A stretch of DNA of 64,000 nt from Chryseobacterium aquaeductus (GTDB lineage: Bacteria > Bacteroidota > Bacteroidia > Flavobacteriales > Weeksellaceae). A program made the position numbers and the translations under genes. The stretch covers positions 186,001 through 250,000 of the forward strand of contig NZ_CAJIMS010000001.1 in NCBI RefSeq assembly GCF_905175375.1. Reading direction: 5' to 3'. Shown here one piece after another: positions 34,938 to 42,609 of this stretch. Below the pieces are notes generated by a model. That model searched no databases and was not told where the DNA came from. It worked only from the letters and a program-made list of their open reading frames with translations. How positions within the stretch are numbered: position 1 is the stretch's first letter; the number at the start of each line of letters is the position of its first letter.

Positions 34938-36932
34938 TTACAAAGTTTCTTTCAGCCAGTCAAAAAATTCTCTTTGCCAAACCAATCCGTTATGTGGATG
35001 AAGTACCCAATGGTTTTCATTTGGAAAATAAACGAATTTAGATTTTAAACCTTTCAGTTTTGCCGCTTGGAAAGCTTCCTGAGCTTGCTCATATCCTACT
35101 CTGAAATCAATTCCACCTTGAAAAATCATGATGGGCTTATTCCACTTATCAACAAAATTGCTCGGATTGAAATCTGTGTATGCTTTCGGCAATGGTTTTT
35201 CCCAAGGTGAACCCAAATCCCAATTCGCAAACCACAATTCTTCTGTGGTTAAATACCAAGATTTCATATCAAATAAACCATCATGAGAGATGAATGTTTT
35301 GAATCTGTTGTTATGAACCCCAGCCAGCATAAAAACGCTGTAACCACCGTAACTTGCTCCCACTGCTGCTACTCTATCACCATCTACATATGGTAAAGTT
35401 TTAGCATAATCCGTGGCAGACAAATAATCTCTTATCGGTTGACCTCCCCAATCTTTGGAGATTTCTTCGTTCCATTTAGTTCCCCAACCCGGCATTCCGC
35501 GGCGGTTTGGTGCAACGACAATGTATCCGTTGGCAGCCATTAAAGCAAAATTCCATCGTGTACTGAAAAACTGGGTTAACGCAGATTGTGGACCGCCTTG
35601 ACAATAAACAAGTGTCGGATATTTTTTATTCGAATCGAAATTAGGAGGATAATGAAACCAAACTCCCATCTCTTTTCCGTCTGTGGTTTTTACCATTTTC
35701 AATTCAGATTTTCCTTGTACTAATTTTGCATAAGAATCTTTGTTTGCTTCGGTAATTTGTCTTAATTCTCCGTTTTTAAGATCTACAGTAAACAATTCTG
35801 AGGCATGGTTAATATCTGTTTTTGAAACTAAAAGTGAACTTTCTTGATCTGCAAAAATTTCATTAATATCAAAATCACCTTTCGTAATCTGCTGAACTTT
35901 TGAAGATTTGGTATCCAAAGAAAACAACTGTTTTGTCCCTCTGAAAGCTGCTGTGAAATAAATATTTTTTGAATCTCCACCCCAGAAAACATCGCCGGAA
36001 ACACTTTCGTCCCAAGCTTTCGTAAGGTTTGATAACTTTCCAGATTTCCAATCCATCATTTTGATGTCGTTTTTATCAGCTTCGTAGCCGTCTCTCTCCA
36101 TACTTTGCCAAAGCAAAGATTTTCCGTCCGGACTAAACTTAGGATTTACATCGTAGCCTTTATTGGTTTCTGTTAAATTTTTAGTTGCTCCTGATGCCAA
36201 ATCGTATGCAAAGATGTCTGTATTAGTGCTTGTAGAATATTCTTTACCACTTTTCGGTTTTGTCACATACAAAAGTTGTGAAGAATCCGGACTCCAAATA
36301 AAATCTTCTGTACCACCAAAAGGTCTCTGCGGAGAATCCCATGTTTTTCTTTCCAATAAATCTTTTGCAGAATCTACCTTTGCAGAAACATCAACCACAA
36401 AAACGTGATTATATTTTCCTTCATTGAAATAATCCCAATGTCTGTGATTCAAATCGGTATAAATCTGCGCTGTGGTTTTCGGAGTATCTGCATATTTGTC
36501 TTTCCCCATTAGTTTTTCAACCAAAACCTGTTTGCTGAAAGCTATTTTCTTTCCGTCTGGAGAAATGACAATATTATCAACTTCGCCGATGGTATAAAAT
36601 TCTGTCCAGGTTATTCCGCTGTCTTTTGAAACGAAAATCTTGTCACCTTCCTGAGCATACAAGCCGTTTTTATCCCACTGAATAAGTGCTTTTTTTCCTA
36701 AATCGATTTTGGATGACTGATTATTGATAACATTCAGAAAATAATTTTCATTTTTTGTCTTTTCAGTTTTAAGATCAACTTGTCCAACCTTATAAATTAG
36801 TGAAGAGTTATCCGGAGAAACTGCCTGTACTCCGACTTTCTTTAAAGTCCAAAGAATTTCAGGCGTCATAAGTTGTTGTGCATTCATTATAAACGGAGCT
36901 GCCAAAGCCAGAAGACTGTACTTTAATTTCAT
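34938..36932 (-). CDS. S9-family prolyl-oligopeptidase-like peptidase
   Basis: 664 residues with signal peptide (cleavage near 18, 'FIMNAQ'). Residues about 30-400 form a WD40-like/DPP-type propeller; the C-terminal alpha/beta-hydrolase domain holds the nucleophile motif GASYGG (Ser near 526), Asp in 'GGIDFRVG' (near 607) and His in 'NENHWVLHP' (near 642). Likely a periplasmic dipeptidyl- or acylaminoacyl-peptidase for peptide nutrition. Monocistronic. Confidence 0.93.
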   Translation of the reverse strand: MKLKYSLLALAAPFIMNAQQLMTPEILWTLKKVGVQAVSPDNSSLIYKVGQVDLKTEKTKNENYFLNVINNQSSKIDLGKKALIQWDKNGLYAQEGDKIFVSKDSGITWTEFYTIGEVDNIVISPDGKKIAFSKQVLVEKLMGKDKYADTPKTTAQIYTDLNHRHWDYFNEGKYNHVFVVDVSAKVDSAKDLLERKTWDSPQRPFGGTEDFIWSPDSSQLLYVTKPKSGKEYSTSTNTDIFAYDLASGATKNLTETNKGYDVNPKFSPDGKSLLWQSMERDGYEADKNDIKMMDWKSGKLSNLTKAWDESVSGDVFWGGDSKNIYFTAAFRGTKQLFSLDTKSSKVQQITKGDFDINEIFADQESSLLVSKTDINHASELFTVDLKNGELRQITEANKDSYAKLVQGKSELKMVKTTDGKEMGVWFHYPPNFDSNKKYPTLVYCQGGPQSALTQFFSTRWNFALMAANGYIVVAPNRRGMPGWGTKWNEEISKDWGGQPIRDYLSATDYAKTLPYVDGDRVAAVGASYGGYSVFMLAGVHNNRFKTFISHDGLFDMKSWYLTTEELWFANWDLGSPWEKPLPKAYTDFNPSNFVDKWNKPIMIFQGGIDFRVGYEQAQEAFQAAKLKGLKSKFVYFPNENHWVLHPHNGLVWQREFFDWLKETL

Positions 36933-37060
36933 ATCATTTTATTTTATCAAACTTAAAAAATCTGATTTACGATTTTAAAAGTTCTTGTTAAATCTAAGGT
37001 TGCCAAAGTTAGTATTTAAAATAAAATTGAACGAAAAATTAACAGTTTAGTTTACTTATT

Positions 37061-37080
37061 AAACCACAAATCGCACAAAT
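37061..37080 (+). repeat. AACCACAAA-type short repeat, forward copy
   Basis: AAACCACAAATCGCACAAAT followed by TTTTTCACAAAAATCACAAA. Related copies lie at 38141-38161 (reverse), 39529-39548 (forward) and 39663-39682 (reverse). Confidence 0.5.
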
Positions 37081-37102
37081 ATTTTTCACAAAAATCACAA
37101 AT

Positions 37103-37132
37103 AAAAAATCGCCAGCTTAAAAACTGGCGATT
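37103..37132 (-). terminator. Terminator of the holin-like membrane protein gene
   Basis: AATCGCCAG (37107-37115) pairs with CTGGCGATT (37124-37132); T run on the minus strand side. Confidence 0.7.
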
Positions 37133-37156
37133 GTGATATATTTATTTATTTTAAAT

Positions 37157-37501
37157 TTAATCTCCATCAGACATCATAGAATTGGCTAATGAAGTAATTA
37201 TTGATAGCAAAATACTGAAGAGAAATGCCCACCAAAAACCATCAACAACCATACTGTCAATGAAATAATCGGCAATAAGAATAATCAGTGCGTTGATAAC
37301 CAAAGCAAAGAAACCCAAAGTGATAATCGTCAAAGGAAGTCCAAAAAGACTTAAAACTGGTTTTACAATTAAATTTAAAAGTCCTAAAACGATTGCGAAA
37401 ATTATTGCTGTAGAAAAGCCATCAAAATGTACTCCCGGCAAAAGTTTAGTCAGTAAAAATGCTACGATAGCAGTGATAAGTAGGCGAAATATTAAGTTCA
37501 T
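37157..37501 (-). CDS. Four-helix membrane protein, YvlD/phage-holin-IV-like (PF04020)
   Basis: 114 residues with four hydrophobic segments (about 3-20, 28-48, 55-80, 88-108) and the family marks 'LLPGVHFDGFSTAIIFAIVLGLLNLIVKPVL' and 'LPLTIITLGFFALVINALII'. Despite the databases' 'phage holin' label these are widespread chromosomal membrane proteins; no phage genes are near. Role unknown, perhaps envelope stress. Near 37440 the exact number of A residues matters for the frame; the reading that gives the intact family sequence is used. Confidence 0.82.
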   Translation of the reverse strand: MNLIFRLLITAIVAFLLTKLLPGVHFDGFSTAIIFAIVLGLLNLIVKPVLSLFGLPLTIITLGFFALVINALIILIADYFIDSMVVDGFWWAFLFSILLSIITSLANSMMSDGD

Positions 37502-37569
37502 AGAATGTATTTTTTTTCTTAATTAAAGAAACAAAACTTATTTCAATAAAAAAATGTTAATGAAAAAAA

Positions 37570-37992
37570 TTATTTAATTTTCATCATCGTGACTAGAGAA
37601 GTTGCCACATGACTTTCTGAAGAATGATTTTCTTTCACCGTATATATTTCTGTTCTGATAACACTTATTTTACTTCCGCCTTTCACAACATAAGCCTTTG
37701 AAACCAAAGCATCACCGATTGCAGGACGAAGATAATTCACCTTTAGCTCAACCGTTACCACATAGCAATCTTCATCATAATGACTTACCGCCGCGTAACC
37801 GGAAGAAACATCAACCAGTGAAGCGATCATTGCTCCGTTGAACATTCCTGCAGTGCGCGTCATCATTTCCATTTTTGGAATTTTAATGGAAACAAAATCG
37901 GTTTCTACTTCCAAAAGTTCGGCGTTATAGAATTTCAACGTTTCTGAGCGGTTGAAACTGTCAGTCATTAGTTTTCTTTTTTCGGGAGTCAT
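37570..37992 (-). CDS. PaaI-type hotdog-fold thioesterase
   Basis: 140-residue single hotdog domain. The active-site region 'GMFNGAMIASLVDVSSGYAAVSH' and 'VTVELKVNYLRPAIGDALVSKAYVVKGGSKISVIRTEIYT' are typical of PaaI/YbgC-type acyl-CoA thioesterases. Substrate unknown. Either ATG 37992 or ATG 37968 could be the start. A 7-base tandem repeat begins 6 bases upstream of the first ATG, in the promoter region. Confidence 0.85.
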   Translation of the reverse strand: MTPEKRKLMTDSFNRSETLKFYNAELLEVETDFVSIKIPKMEMMTRTAGMFNGAMIASLVDVSSGYAAVSHYDEDCYVVTVELKVNYLRPAIGDALVSKAYVVKGGSKISVIRTEIYTVKENHSSESHVATSLVTMMKIK

Positions 37993-37997
37993 AGGAT

Positions 37998-38045
37998 TTG
38001 GTTGTTGGTTGTTGGTTGTTGGTTGTTGGTTGTTGGTTGTTGGTT
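37998..38045. repeat. Heptamer tandem repeat (GGTTGTT)n
   Basis: About six and a half head-to-tail copies of a 7-base unit GGTTGTT between divergent thioesterase and helicase genes. Two-copy versions occur at 9419-9431 and 43918-43931. Copy number is likely variable by slippage. Confidence 0.85.
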
Positions 38046-38140
38046 ATGCAAATTTCTTTAAATTAATTTTAAAAATTCTAACAAATTCCTTTTGCTTAGT
38101 TTTGCGAACTTTTGATAAACTTAAAAACAGTTATCATTTT

Positions 38141-38161
38141 TTGTTTCTTTTGTGGTTTAAA
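38141..38161 (-). repeat. AACCACAAA-type short repeat, reverse copy
   Basis: TTGTTTCTTTTGTGGTTTAA, reverse complement of the repeat at 37061-37080 in its core. Confidence 0.4.
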
Positions 38162-38205
38162 ATAGCATCATGTAATAAAAAATTTCAGCAAAAATTCTTT
38201 TCCCT

Positions 38206-38213
38206 TACCTTTG
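38206..38213 (+). promoter_or_regulatory. Candidate -7 element unusually close to the helicase ATG
   Basis: TACCTTTG fits TAnnTTTG but ends only 4 bases before ATG 38218, so transcription from it would give a leaderless mRNA. No -33 element was recognised. Confidence 0.35.
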
Positions 38214-38217
38214 CAAA

Positions 38218-39522
38218 ATGGAATTAGAATCTATTTATAAAAAACTGCAGATTGAGGATATGAATCAAATGCAGAAATCTACATACAAAACTACGGAAAA
38301 CAATACAGATGTTGTTTTACTTTCGCCTACAGGATCGGGAAAAACATTGGCTTTTTTGTTTCCGGTTCTAAGAAATCTGAAGAAAGAATCTACAGGAATT
38401 CAGGCTTTAATATTGGTTCCGGCAAGAGAATTGGCTTTACAAATCGAGCAGGTTTTTAAATCTATGGGAACCGATTTTAAGGTGACAGTTTGCTATGGCG
38501 GTCACGATAAAAAAATTGAACTCAATAATCTAAAGGAAGCTCCTGCGGTATTGATCGGTACTCCCGGAAGAGTTGCTTATCACATGAGAAATAAAAATTT
38601 GGATGTAAAGACGATTAAAAATCTGGTACTTGATGAATTTGATAAAGCTTTAGAATTCGGTTTTCATGATGATATGGAATACATTATTGAGAATATGTAT
38701 AATTTATATCAAAGAATATTGACTTCTGCAACTTCAATGGATGAAATTCCAAAGTTTACAGGCTTAAGAAATGAAAAAGTTGTTGATTTCTTAAAATTGG
38801 AGAACAAACCTGATATTCAGTTGAGAAAAGTAATGACTATTGCTGAGGAAAAACTAGATACTTTATTTCATCTGATCTGTAAAATCGGGAATAAAAGAAC
38901 CTTGATTTTCTGTAATCACAGAGAAACCGTCGATCGTATTGCAGATTTGCTTTTAGATAAAGGAATTGCAAGAGAAACTTTCCACGGCGGGATGGAACAG
39001 GACGAGAGAGAACGTGCTTTACTGAAGTTCAGAAATGACACGGCAAGAATTTTAATTACTACAGATCTGGCTGCACGAGGTTTAGATGTTCCTGAAGTTG
39101 AATCTATTGTTCACTATCAACTTCCTACAACAGAAGATGCTTTTATCCACAGAAACGGTCGTACTGCAAGGATGAATGCCAAAGGTTCGGCATATTTAAT
39201 TATGACAGCGGAAGAAAAATTTCCTTTTATCAAAAAAGATACTCCTGAAGAAAGCGTGAAAGAATTTTCTAAAGTTCCCGCCAACTCTCCTTTTCAGACA
39301 ATTTATATTAGTGCGGGAAAGAAAGATAAAGTCAACAAAGTTGATATTGTAGGATACTTATTGAAAAAAGGTGAACTTTTGAAAGAAGATCTTGGTTTGA
39401 TCGAGGTGAAAGATACAACTTCGTATGTAGCTGTTTCCAGAGATAAAGTAAAAGATTTACTGAAGAAACTAAGCACTGAAAAACTGAAAGGTAAAAAAGT
39501 AAAAATGGAGGTTGCTTATTAA
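38218..39522 (+). CDS. DEAD-box-family RNA helicase (DEFD variant)
   Basis: 434 residues with both RecA domains. Motif I SPTGSGKT (about 38-45), Ia PARELAL, Ib TPGRV, motif II LDEFD instead of DEAD, motif III TSAT, and motifs IV-VI 'LIFCNHRE', 'TTDLAARGLDVP', 'HRNGRTAR'. The isolated Q-motif is 'EDMNQMQKSTY'. It likely remodels RNA in ribosome assembly or decay. A C-terminal basic region may be an RNA-binding extension. A candidate -7 element lies right before the ATG. The gene is followed by a long palindromic element. Confidence 0.92.
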   Translation: MELESIYKKLQIEDMNQMQKSTYKTTENNTDVVLLSPTGSGKTLAFLFPVLRNLKKESTGIQALILVPARELALQIEQVFKSMGTDFKVTVCYGGHDKKIELNNLKEAPAVLIGTPGRVAYHMRNKNLDVKTIKNLVLDEFDKALEFGFHDDMEYIIENMYNLYQRILTSATSMDEIPKFTGLRNEKVVDFLKLENKPDIQLRKVMTIAEEKLDTLFHLICKIGNKRTLIFCNHRETVDRIADLLLDKGIARETFHGGMEQDERERALLKFRNDTARILITTDLAARGLDVPEVESIVHYQLPTTEDAFIHRNGRTARMNAKGSAYLIMTAEEKFPFIKKDTPEESVKEFSKVPANSPFQTIYISAGKKDKVNKVDIVGYLLKKGELLKEDLGLIEVKDTTSYVAVSRDKVKDLLKKLSTEKLKGKKVKMEVAY

Positions 39523-39528
39523 TTTTTT

Positions 39529-39682
39529 AACCACAATAGTCACAAAAGAATTTTTAAGCAACGATTAATAATTTATAAAAAAGATCAAAAAAGGATGTCG
39601 TTTTTAAACAGCATCCTTTTTTGATCTTAAATTTTCAATATTTAAACTTGTAACATTCTAAACTTTTGTGACTTTTGTGGTA
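39529..39682. repeat. 154-bp palindromic element with 20-bp imperfect terminal inverted repeats
   Basis: Left end AACCACAATAGTCACAAAAG (39529-39548) and right end CTTTTGTGACTTTTGTGGTA (39663-39682) are inverted copies differing at 2 of 20 positions. Inside is a perfect 17-base hairpin (39581-39597 with 39612-39628). No coding frame inside. It may be a small non-autonomous mobile element or REP-like repeat that also acts as terminator between convergent genes. Confidence 0.5.
39581..39628. terminator. Strong bidirectional terminator hairpin
   Basis: Perfect 17-base stem (AAGATCAAAAAAGGATG with its reverse complement), 14-base loop, T run within the descending arm on both strands; between the convergent helicase and SMP-30 genes. 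Confidence 0.75.
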
Positions 39683-39689
39683 AGTTATT

Positions 39690-40580
39690 CTACTTCAACG
39701 AAGATGTTTTCGTTGGCAAAGTATAAACTGATTTTGAAGCTGTGATAAATAAAATATTATTTTTTTCTCCTCCAAAAGTCACATTTCCAGTCCAATCTTC
39801 AGGAATTTTGATATGGTGAATTTTTTCTCCTTCAGAATTAAAAACCGTCACTCCGTCACCTGTAAGGTACAAATTTCCTTCTTTGTCGAGCGTCATTCCA
39901 TCTGAACCCATTTCGCAAAAAAGTTTCTTTTCCGACAGTTTCCCATCTCCTAAAATATCATAAACATATGTTTTTCCGGCATCAATATCCGAAACATATA
40001 ATTTTTTCTGCTGAAGACTTCCAATAATTCCGTTGGGTTGTGTGAAGGTTTCGATTTTTGTCACTTTTCCATCTTTATTTCTGTAATAAAGATTTTTTTC
40101 AGGAATTTCTACTTTGAAATTTTCCCAATAATCTCTTTCATACAAAGGATCTGTGAAATAAATTCCACCATTATCATCCAACCAAAGATCGTTGGGACCG
40201 TTTAATCTTTTTCCTTCAAAACCTTTAGACAAAACCTCAATCGATTTGTCTTTACCAATTTTCCAGATTTCGCCTTTTTCGTCTGAGCAGGTAATAAGAT
40301 GATCATTTTCGTCAAAATAAGTTCCGTTGGCTCGTCCTGTTTTGTTGAGAAACTCTGTGATTTTATCGGTTTTCCAGTCCCAAACGTAAATTTTATCGTT
40401 CGGCTGGTCGGTGAAATAAACGTTTCCAGATTTGTCGGTTGCGGGACCTTCTGTGAAAGAGAACTGATCTGAAATTAATTTTGGTTCGGTGTTTTCAAAC
40501 ATAATGTCGGTATTTTTCGATTTGCAACTGAGAAATGCCAAAACCAAACCAACAAGACTTATATTCAATATCTTTTTCAT
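39690..40580 (-). CDS. SMP-30/gluconolactonase-like lipoprotein
   Basis: 296 residues: lipoprotein signal (lipobox AFLSC, Cys19), then a six-bladed SMP-30/gluconolactonase/LRE propeller. Metal and substrate motifs are visible: 'FTEGPATDKSGNVYFTD' (Glu ligand), 'RANGTYFDENDHLITCSD', 'LNGPNDLWLDDNGGIYFTDP' (Asn/Asp ligands) and 'SDGMTLDKEGNLYLTG'. Family members hydrolyse sugar lactones. Envelope-anchored. Ends 8 bases from the palindromic element; divergent from the MerR gene. Confidence 0.88.
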   Translation of the reverse strand: MKKILNISLVGLVLAFLSCKSKNTDIMFENTEPKLISDQFSFTEGPATDKSGNVYFTDQPNDKIYVWDWKTDKITEFLNKTGRANGTYFDENDHLITCSDEKGEIWKIGKDKSIEVLSKGFEGKRLNGPNDLWLDDNGGIYFTDPLYERDYWENFKVEIPEKNLYYRNKDGKVTKIETFTQPNGIIGSLQQKKLYVSDIDAGKTYVYDILGDGKLSEKKLFCEMGSDGMTLDKEGNLYLTGDGVTVFNSEGEKIHHIKIPEDWTGNVTFGGEKNNILFITASKSVYTLPTKTSSLK

Positions 40581-40611
40581 TCTTCTTTAATTTGAAGATG
40601 ACAATTTACGA

Positions 40612-40644
40612 TTTGGGAATTGGTTTAAAAAATAATTATCTTTG
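40612..40644 (+). promoter_or_regulatory. Promoter of the MerR-family gene
   Basis: TTTG (40612-40615), 21-base spacer, TATCTTTG (40637-40644): fits the Bacteroidota TTTG / TAnnTTTG pair. ATG follows 20 bases later. Confidence 0.5.
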
Positions 40645-40664
40645 AATTTTCAGGATTATCTATA

Positions 40665-41009
40665 ATGAAGACAAATTTACCCGACAAACTGTATTATTCG
40701 ATAGGAGAAGTTGCAAAAGCATTCGATGTAAACGCTTCATTGATAAGATATTGGGAACAAGAATTTCCCATTATTAAGCCTAAAAAAAACAAAAAAGGCA
40801 ACCGCTATTTCACCCCGGAAGACATCAAAAATCTAAAGATTATCTACCATTTGGTGAAAGAAAAAGGCTATACTCTGGACGGAGCGCGTATTGCTTTGAC
40901 TACAAACTCAAAAATTTCTGAAACAATTTCTCTTATCGACCGACTGGAATTTGTAAAAGCAGAATTGCTTAAGCTGAAAGATTCTTTGGTTGAGAAAGAT
41001 TCTGAATAA
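40665..41009 (+). CDS. MerR-family transcriptional regulator
   Basis: 114 residues with a winged-helix MerR domain: 'YYSIGEVAKAFDVNASLIRYWEQEFPIIKPKKNKKGNRYFTPEDIKNLKIIYHLVKEKGYTLDGAR' (residues 10-75), then a short coiled-coil dimerisation helix. The effector-binding domain is minimal, so no ligand can be guessed. This small type is common as a single copy in Flavobacteriia. Followed by a possibly frameshifted small membrane protein gene. Confidence 0.9.
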   Translation: MKTNLPDKLYYSIGEVAKAFDVNASLIRYWEQEFPIIKPKKNKKGNRYFTPEDIKNLKIIYHLVKEKGYTLDGARIALTTNSKISETISLIDRLEFVKAELLKLKDSLVEKDSE

Positions 41010-41021
41010 AAAATTAGTTTT

Positions 41022-41191
41022 ATGGTAGAAAAATAAAACAAAAATATCTACTTATTTTAGTTTTTCTTACGTTGTTTTTGTTAGTTATTGCTTTGCTTAC
41101 TGAAGCCAACGTTTATTTGATTTGTGCACTTTTTGGCAATCTTCTTCTTTCCACAATACAGTTTTTCCTGAATAGAAGAAAATTGAATTAA
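41022..41191 (+). pseudogene. Small membrane protein gene with an apparent one-base frameshift
   Basis: ATG 41022 reads MVEK then stop. Adding one A to the run at 41029-41033 would open a 56-codon frame to TAA 41191 with two hydrophobic segments ('LLILVFLTLFLLVIALL', 'LICALFGNLLLSTI') and a basic tail 'FFLNRRKLN'. Such a pattern is unlikely by chance. Either a recent frameshift or a base-count error. Function unknown; it would follow the MerR gene by 12 bases. Confidence 0.45.
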
Positions 41192-41327
41192 GTTTTTTTG
41201 ATAAATCATTTTTTAAATTAAATTTTATCTTTAATTTTTGACATAATGAAAAAATCTTCTGCACTTTTGCAGAAGATCAAACAATGATAAATTATTAAAA
41301 GTATAATTCTCAATTTATAAAGACAAA

Positions 41328-42134
41328 CTAGTATGGTTTAAGCTCAATAGGATTATATTGATCATAAAATTTTCTTGAATTTTTATTAAGTTGTCTTATA
41401 GTTTCGGGATCTGTGCTACCTAAAATATCAGAAAAGTCTGTGGTTAAAAAAGAATCTTTTTTCCATTGATATGCTTTCTCCTTTTTAGCAGGTCTCACAT
41501 TTTTATATGAGTTAGCAAAAGGGCATACACTTTTTCTCTTTTTAAAGCTGTATAATTTATAGTGAAAGTTTTCTTTGTCATCATACAATTCTAAAATAAG
41601 ACCGGGAAGTTTATTGAACTTATATGGTCCGAAGTTTAATGGTATTTTAGGATTAAAATATGCTATCCAGTTTCTTCCATATTTGGTAGTTACAGCTTTT
41701 TGACATCTGGCATTACCAATTTTTTTGAATTCATTAACTAATTTCCATTCAATATTATTTGGTTCATCATAAGAAACATAAGCGGTAGTAACGGGAGTTG
41801 TAACATATATTTTAGCAGTAGTAATACCAATATTCTCAGGATATTCGCTGTCATAATTAGAAAAAGTTTTGAAATCATTTTCTACATTTCCGGTTTCTTT
41901 AATTTTTTTGTAAAACTTAAGGGAATCACCAACATAGACATTCATACTCTTAAAATAGGACTCTTTACTATTCATTAACAGTATAAAAGTTGTTAATTGG
42001 CTTTTAGCATTTGGAAGATTGCTATTCTTAAAATCTAATGTATATCCAGCTTGATATTCAGAATTAAAACTTTTTTGAGCTTTCAACTGAAAAATTAAAA
42101 AAGTGAGAATCAAAAAATATATTTTCTTATTCAT
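41328..42134 (-). CDS. GLPGLI-family secreted protein
   Basis: 268 residues with signal peptide starting at ATG 42134 (MNKKIYFLILTFLIFQLKAQ, cleavage near 20). The family motif appears as KLPGLILELYDDKENFHYKL near residue 180. GLPGLI proteins are small secreted Bacteroidota proteins of unknown function. An open frame extends to GTG 42242, but that part overlaps another small gene in a different frame and lacks a start-proximal signal, so it is rejected. Two Cys residues may form a disulfide. Confidence 0.87.
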   Translation of the reverse strand: MNKKIYFLILTFLIFQLKAQKSFNSEYQAGYTLDFKNSNLPNAKSQLTTFILLMNSKESYFKSMNVYVGDSLKFYKKIKETGNVENDFKTFSNYDSEYPENIGITTAKIYVTTPVTTAYVSYDEPNNIEWKLVNEFKKIGNARCQKAVTTKYGRNWIAYFNPKIPLNFGPYKFNKLPGLILELYDDKENFHYKLYSFKKRKSVCPFANSYKNVRPAKKEKAYQWKKDSFLTTDFSDILGSTDPETIRQLNKNSRKFYDQYNPIELKPY

Positions 42135-42162
42135 AATAATAGAAAAGGCTATTTTCAATAAA

Positions 42163-42401
42163 TCAAAAATAGCCAAATTTAAGTTTTCGCAAATTATAAC
42201 TAGTGTAAAAAACGATACTTGCTGGAACTGTTCCACAAGCACTGTAATTTAGTTGTTTCAACGTATGTGTCAGTTGTTCTCTAGTCATGTGTTTTACAGA
42301 AGATCCATCGATTTGGAAAACAACATTACACGTTGTTCTAAAAGGAAATGCACTTACTATAGATCCGATAATTACTGCTCCAAGAACTAATAATTTTTCA
42401 T
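42163..42401 (-). pseudogene. Small secreted protein gene with an apparent one-base frameshift
   Basis: ATG 42401 followed by five A reads MKNY then stop. With one more A the frame opens to 79 residues ending at 42163: signal peptide 'KKLLVLGAVIIGSIVSAFPF', then a short mature part with two Cys ('RTTCNVVFQIDG', 'NYSACGTVPASIVFY'). The downstream frame stays open for 75 codons without ATG before residue 40. Just upstream of the GLPGLI gene on the same strand. Either a recent pseudogene or an assembly error. Confidence 0.55.
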
Positions 42402-42609
42402 AAATATTTTTTTGGCTGTTACATAGTCACAAATTTATTAAAAAAATAAATCTAAAATGTAAAAAATACATTAAATTTATTTTTTATTAGAATTAAATGA
42501 ACATAAATCAAAATTAGTAACTAGAATTAATTAAAATAGAATAGTTATTTAGTTAAATTTACAATTGATAAATCAAATATTATACGAATTATTAAAACAT
42601 AAAACCACA

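Noticed and set aside
37157-37501. Prophage, suggested by the holin-like family name
   Set aside because: No other phage genes; the YvlD-type family is chromosomal and widespread.
37998-38045. Tandem repeat as a CRISPR array
   Set aside because: Head-to-tail heptamers without spacers; no cas genes nearby.
42135-42242. N-terminal extension of the GLPGLI protein from GTG 42242
   Set aside because: The signal peptide starts at ATG 42134; the extension overlaps another gene-like frame and would block secretion.
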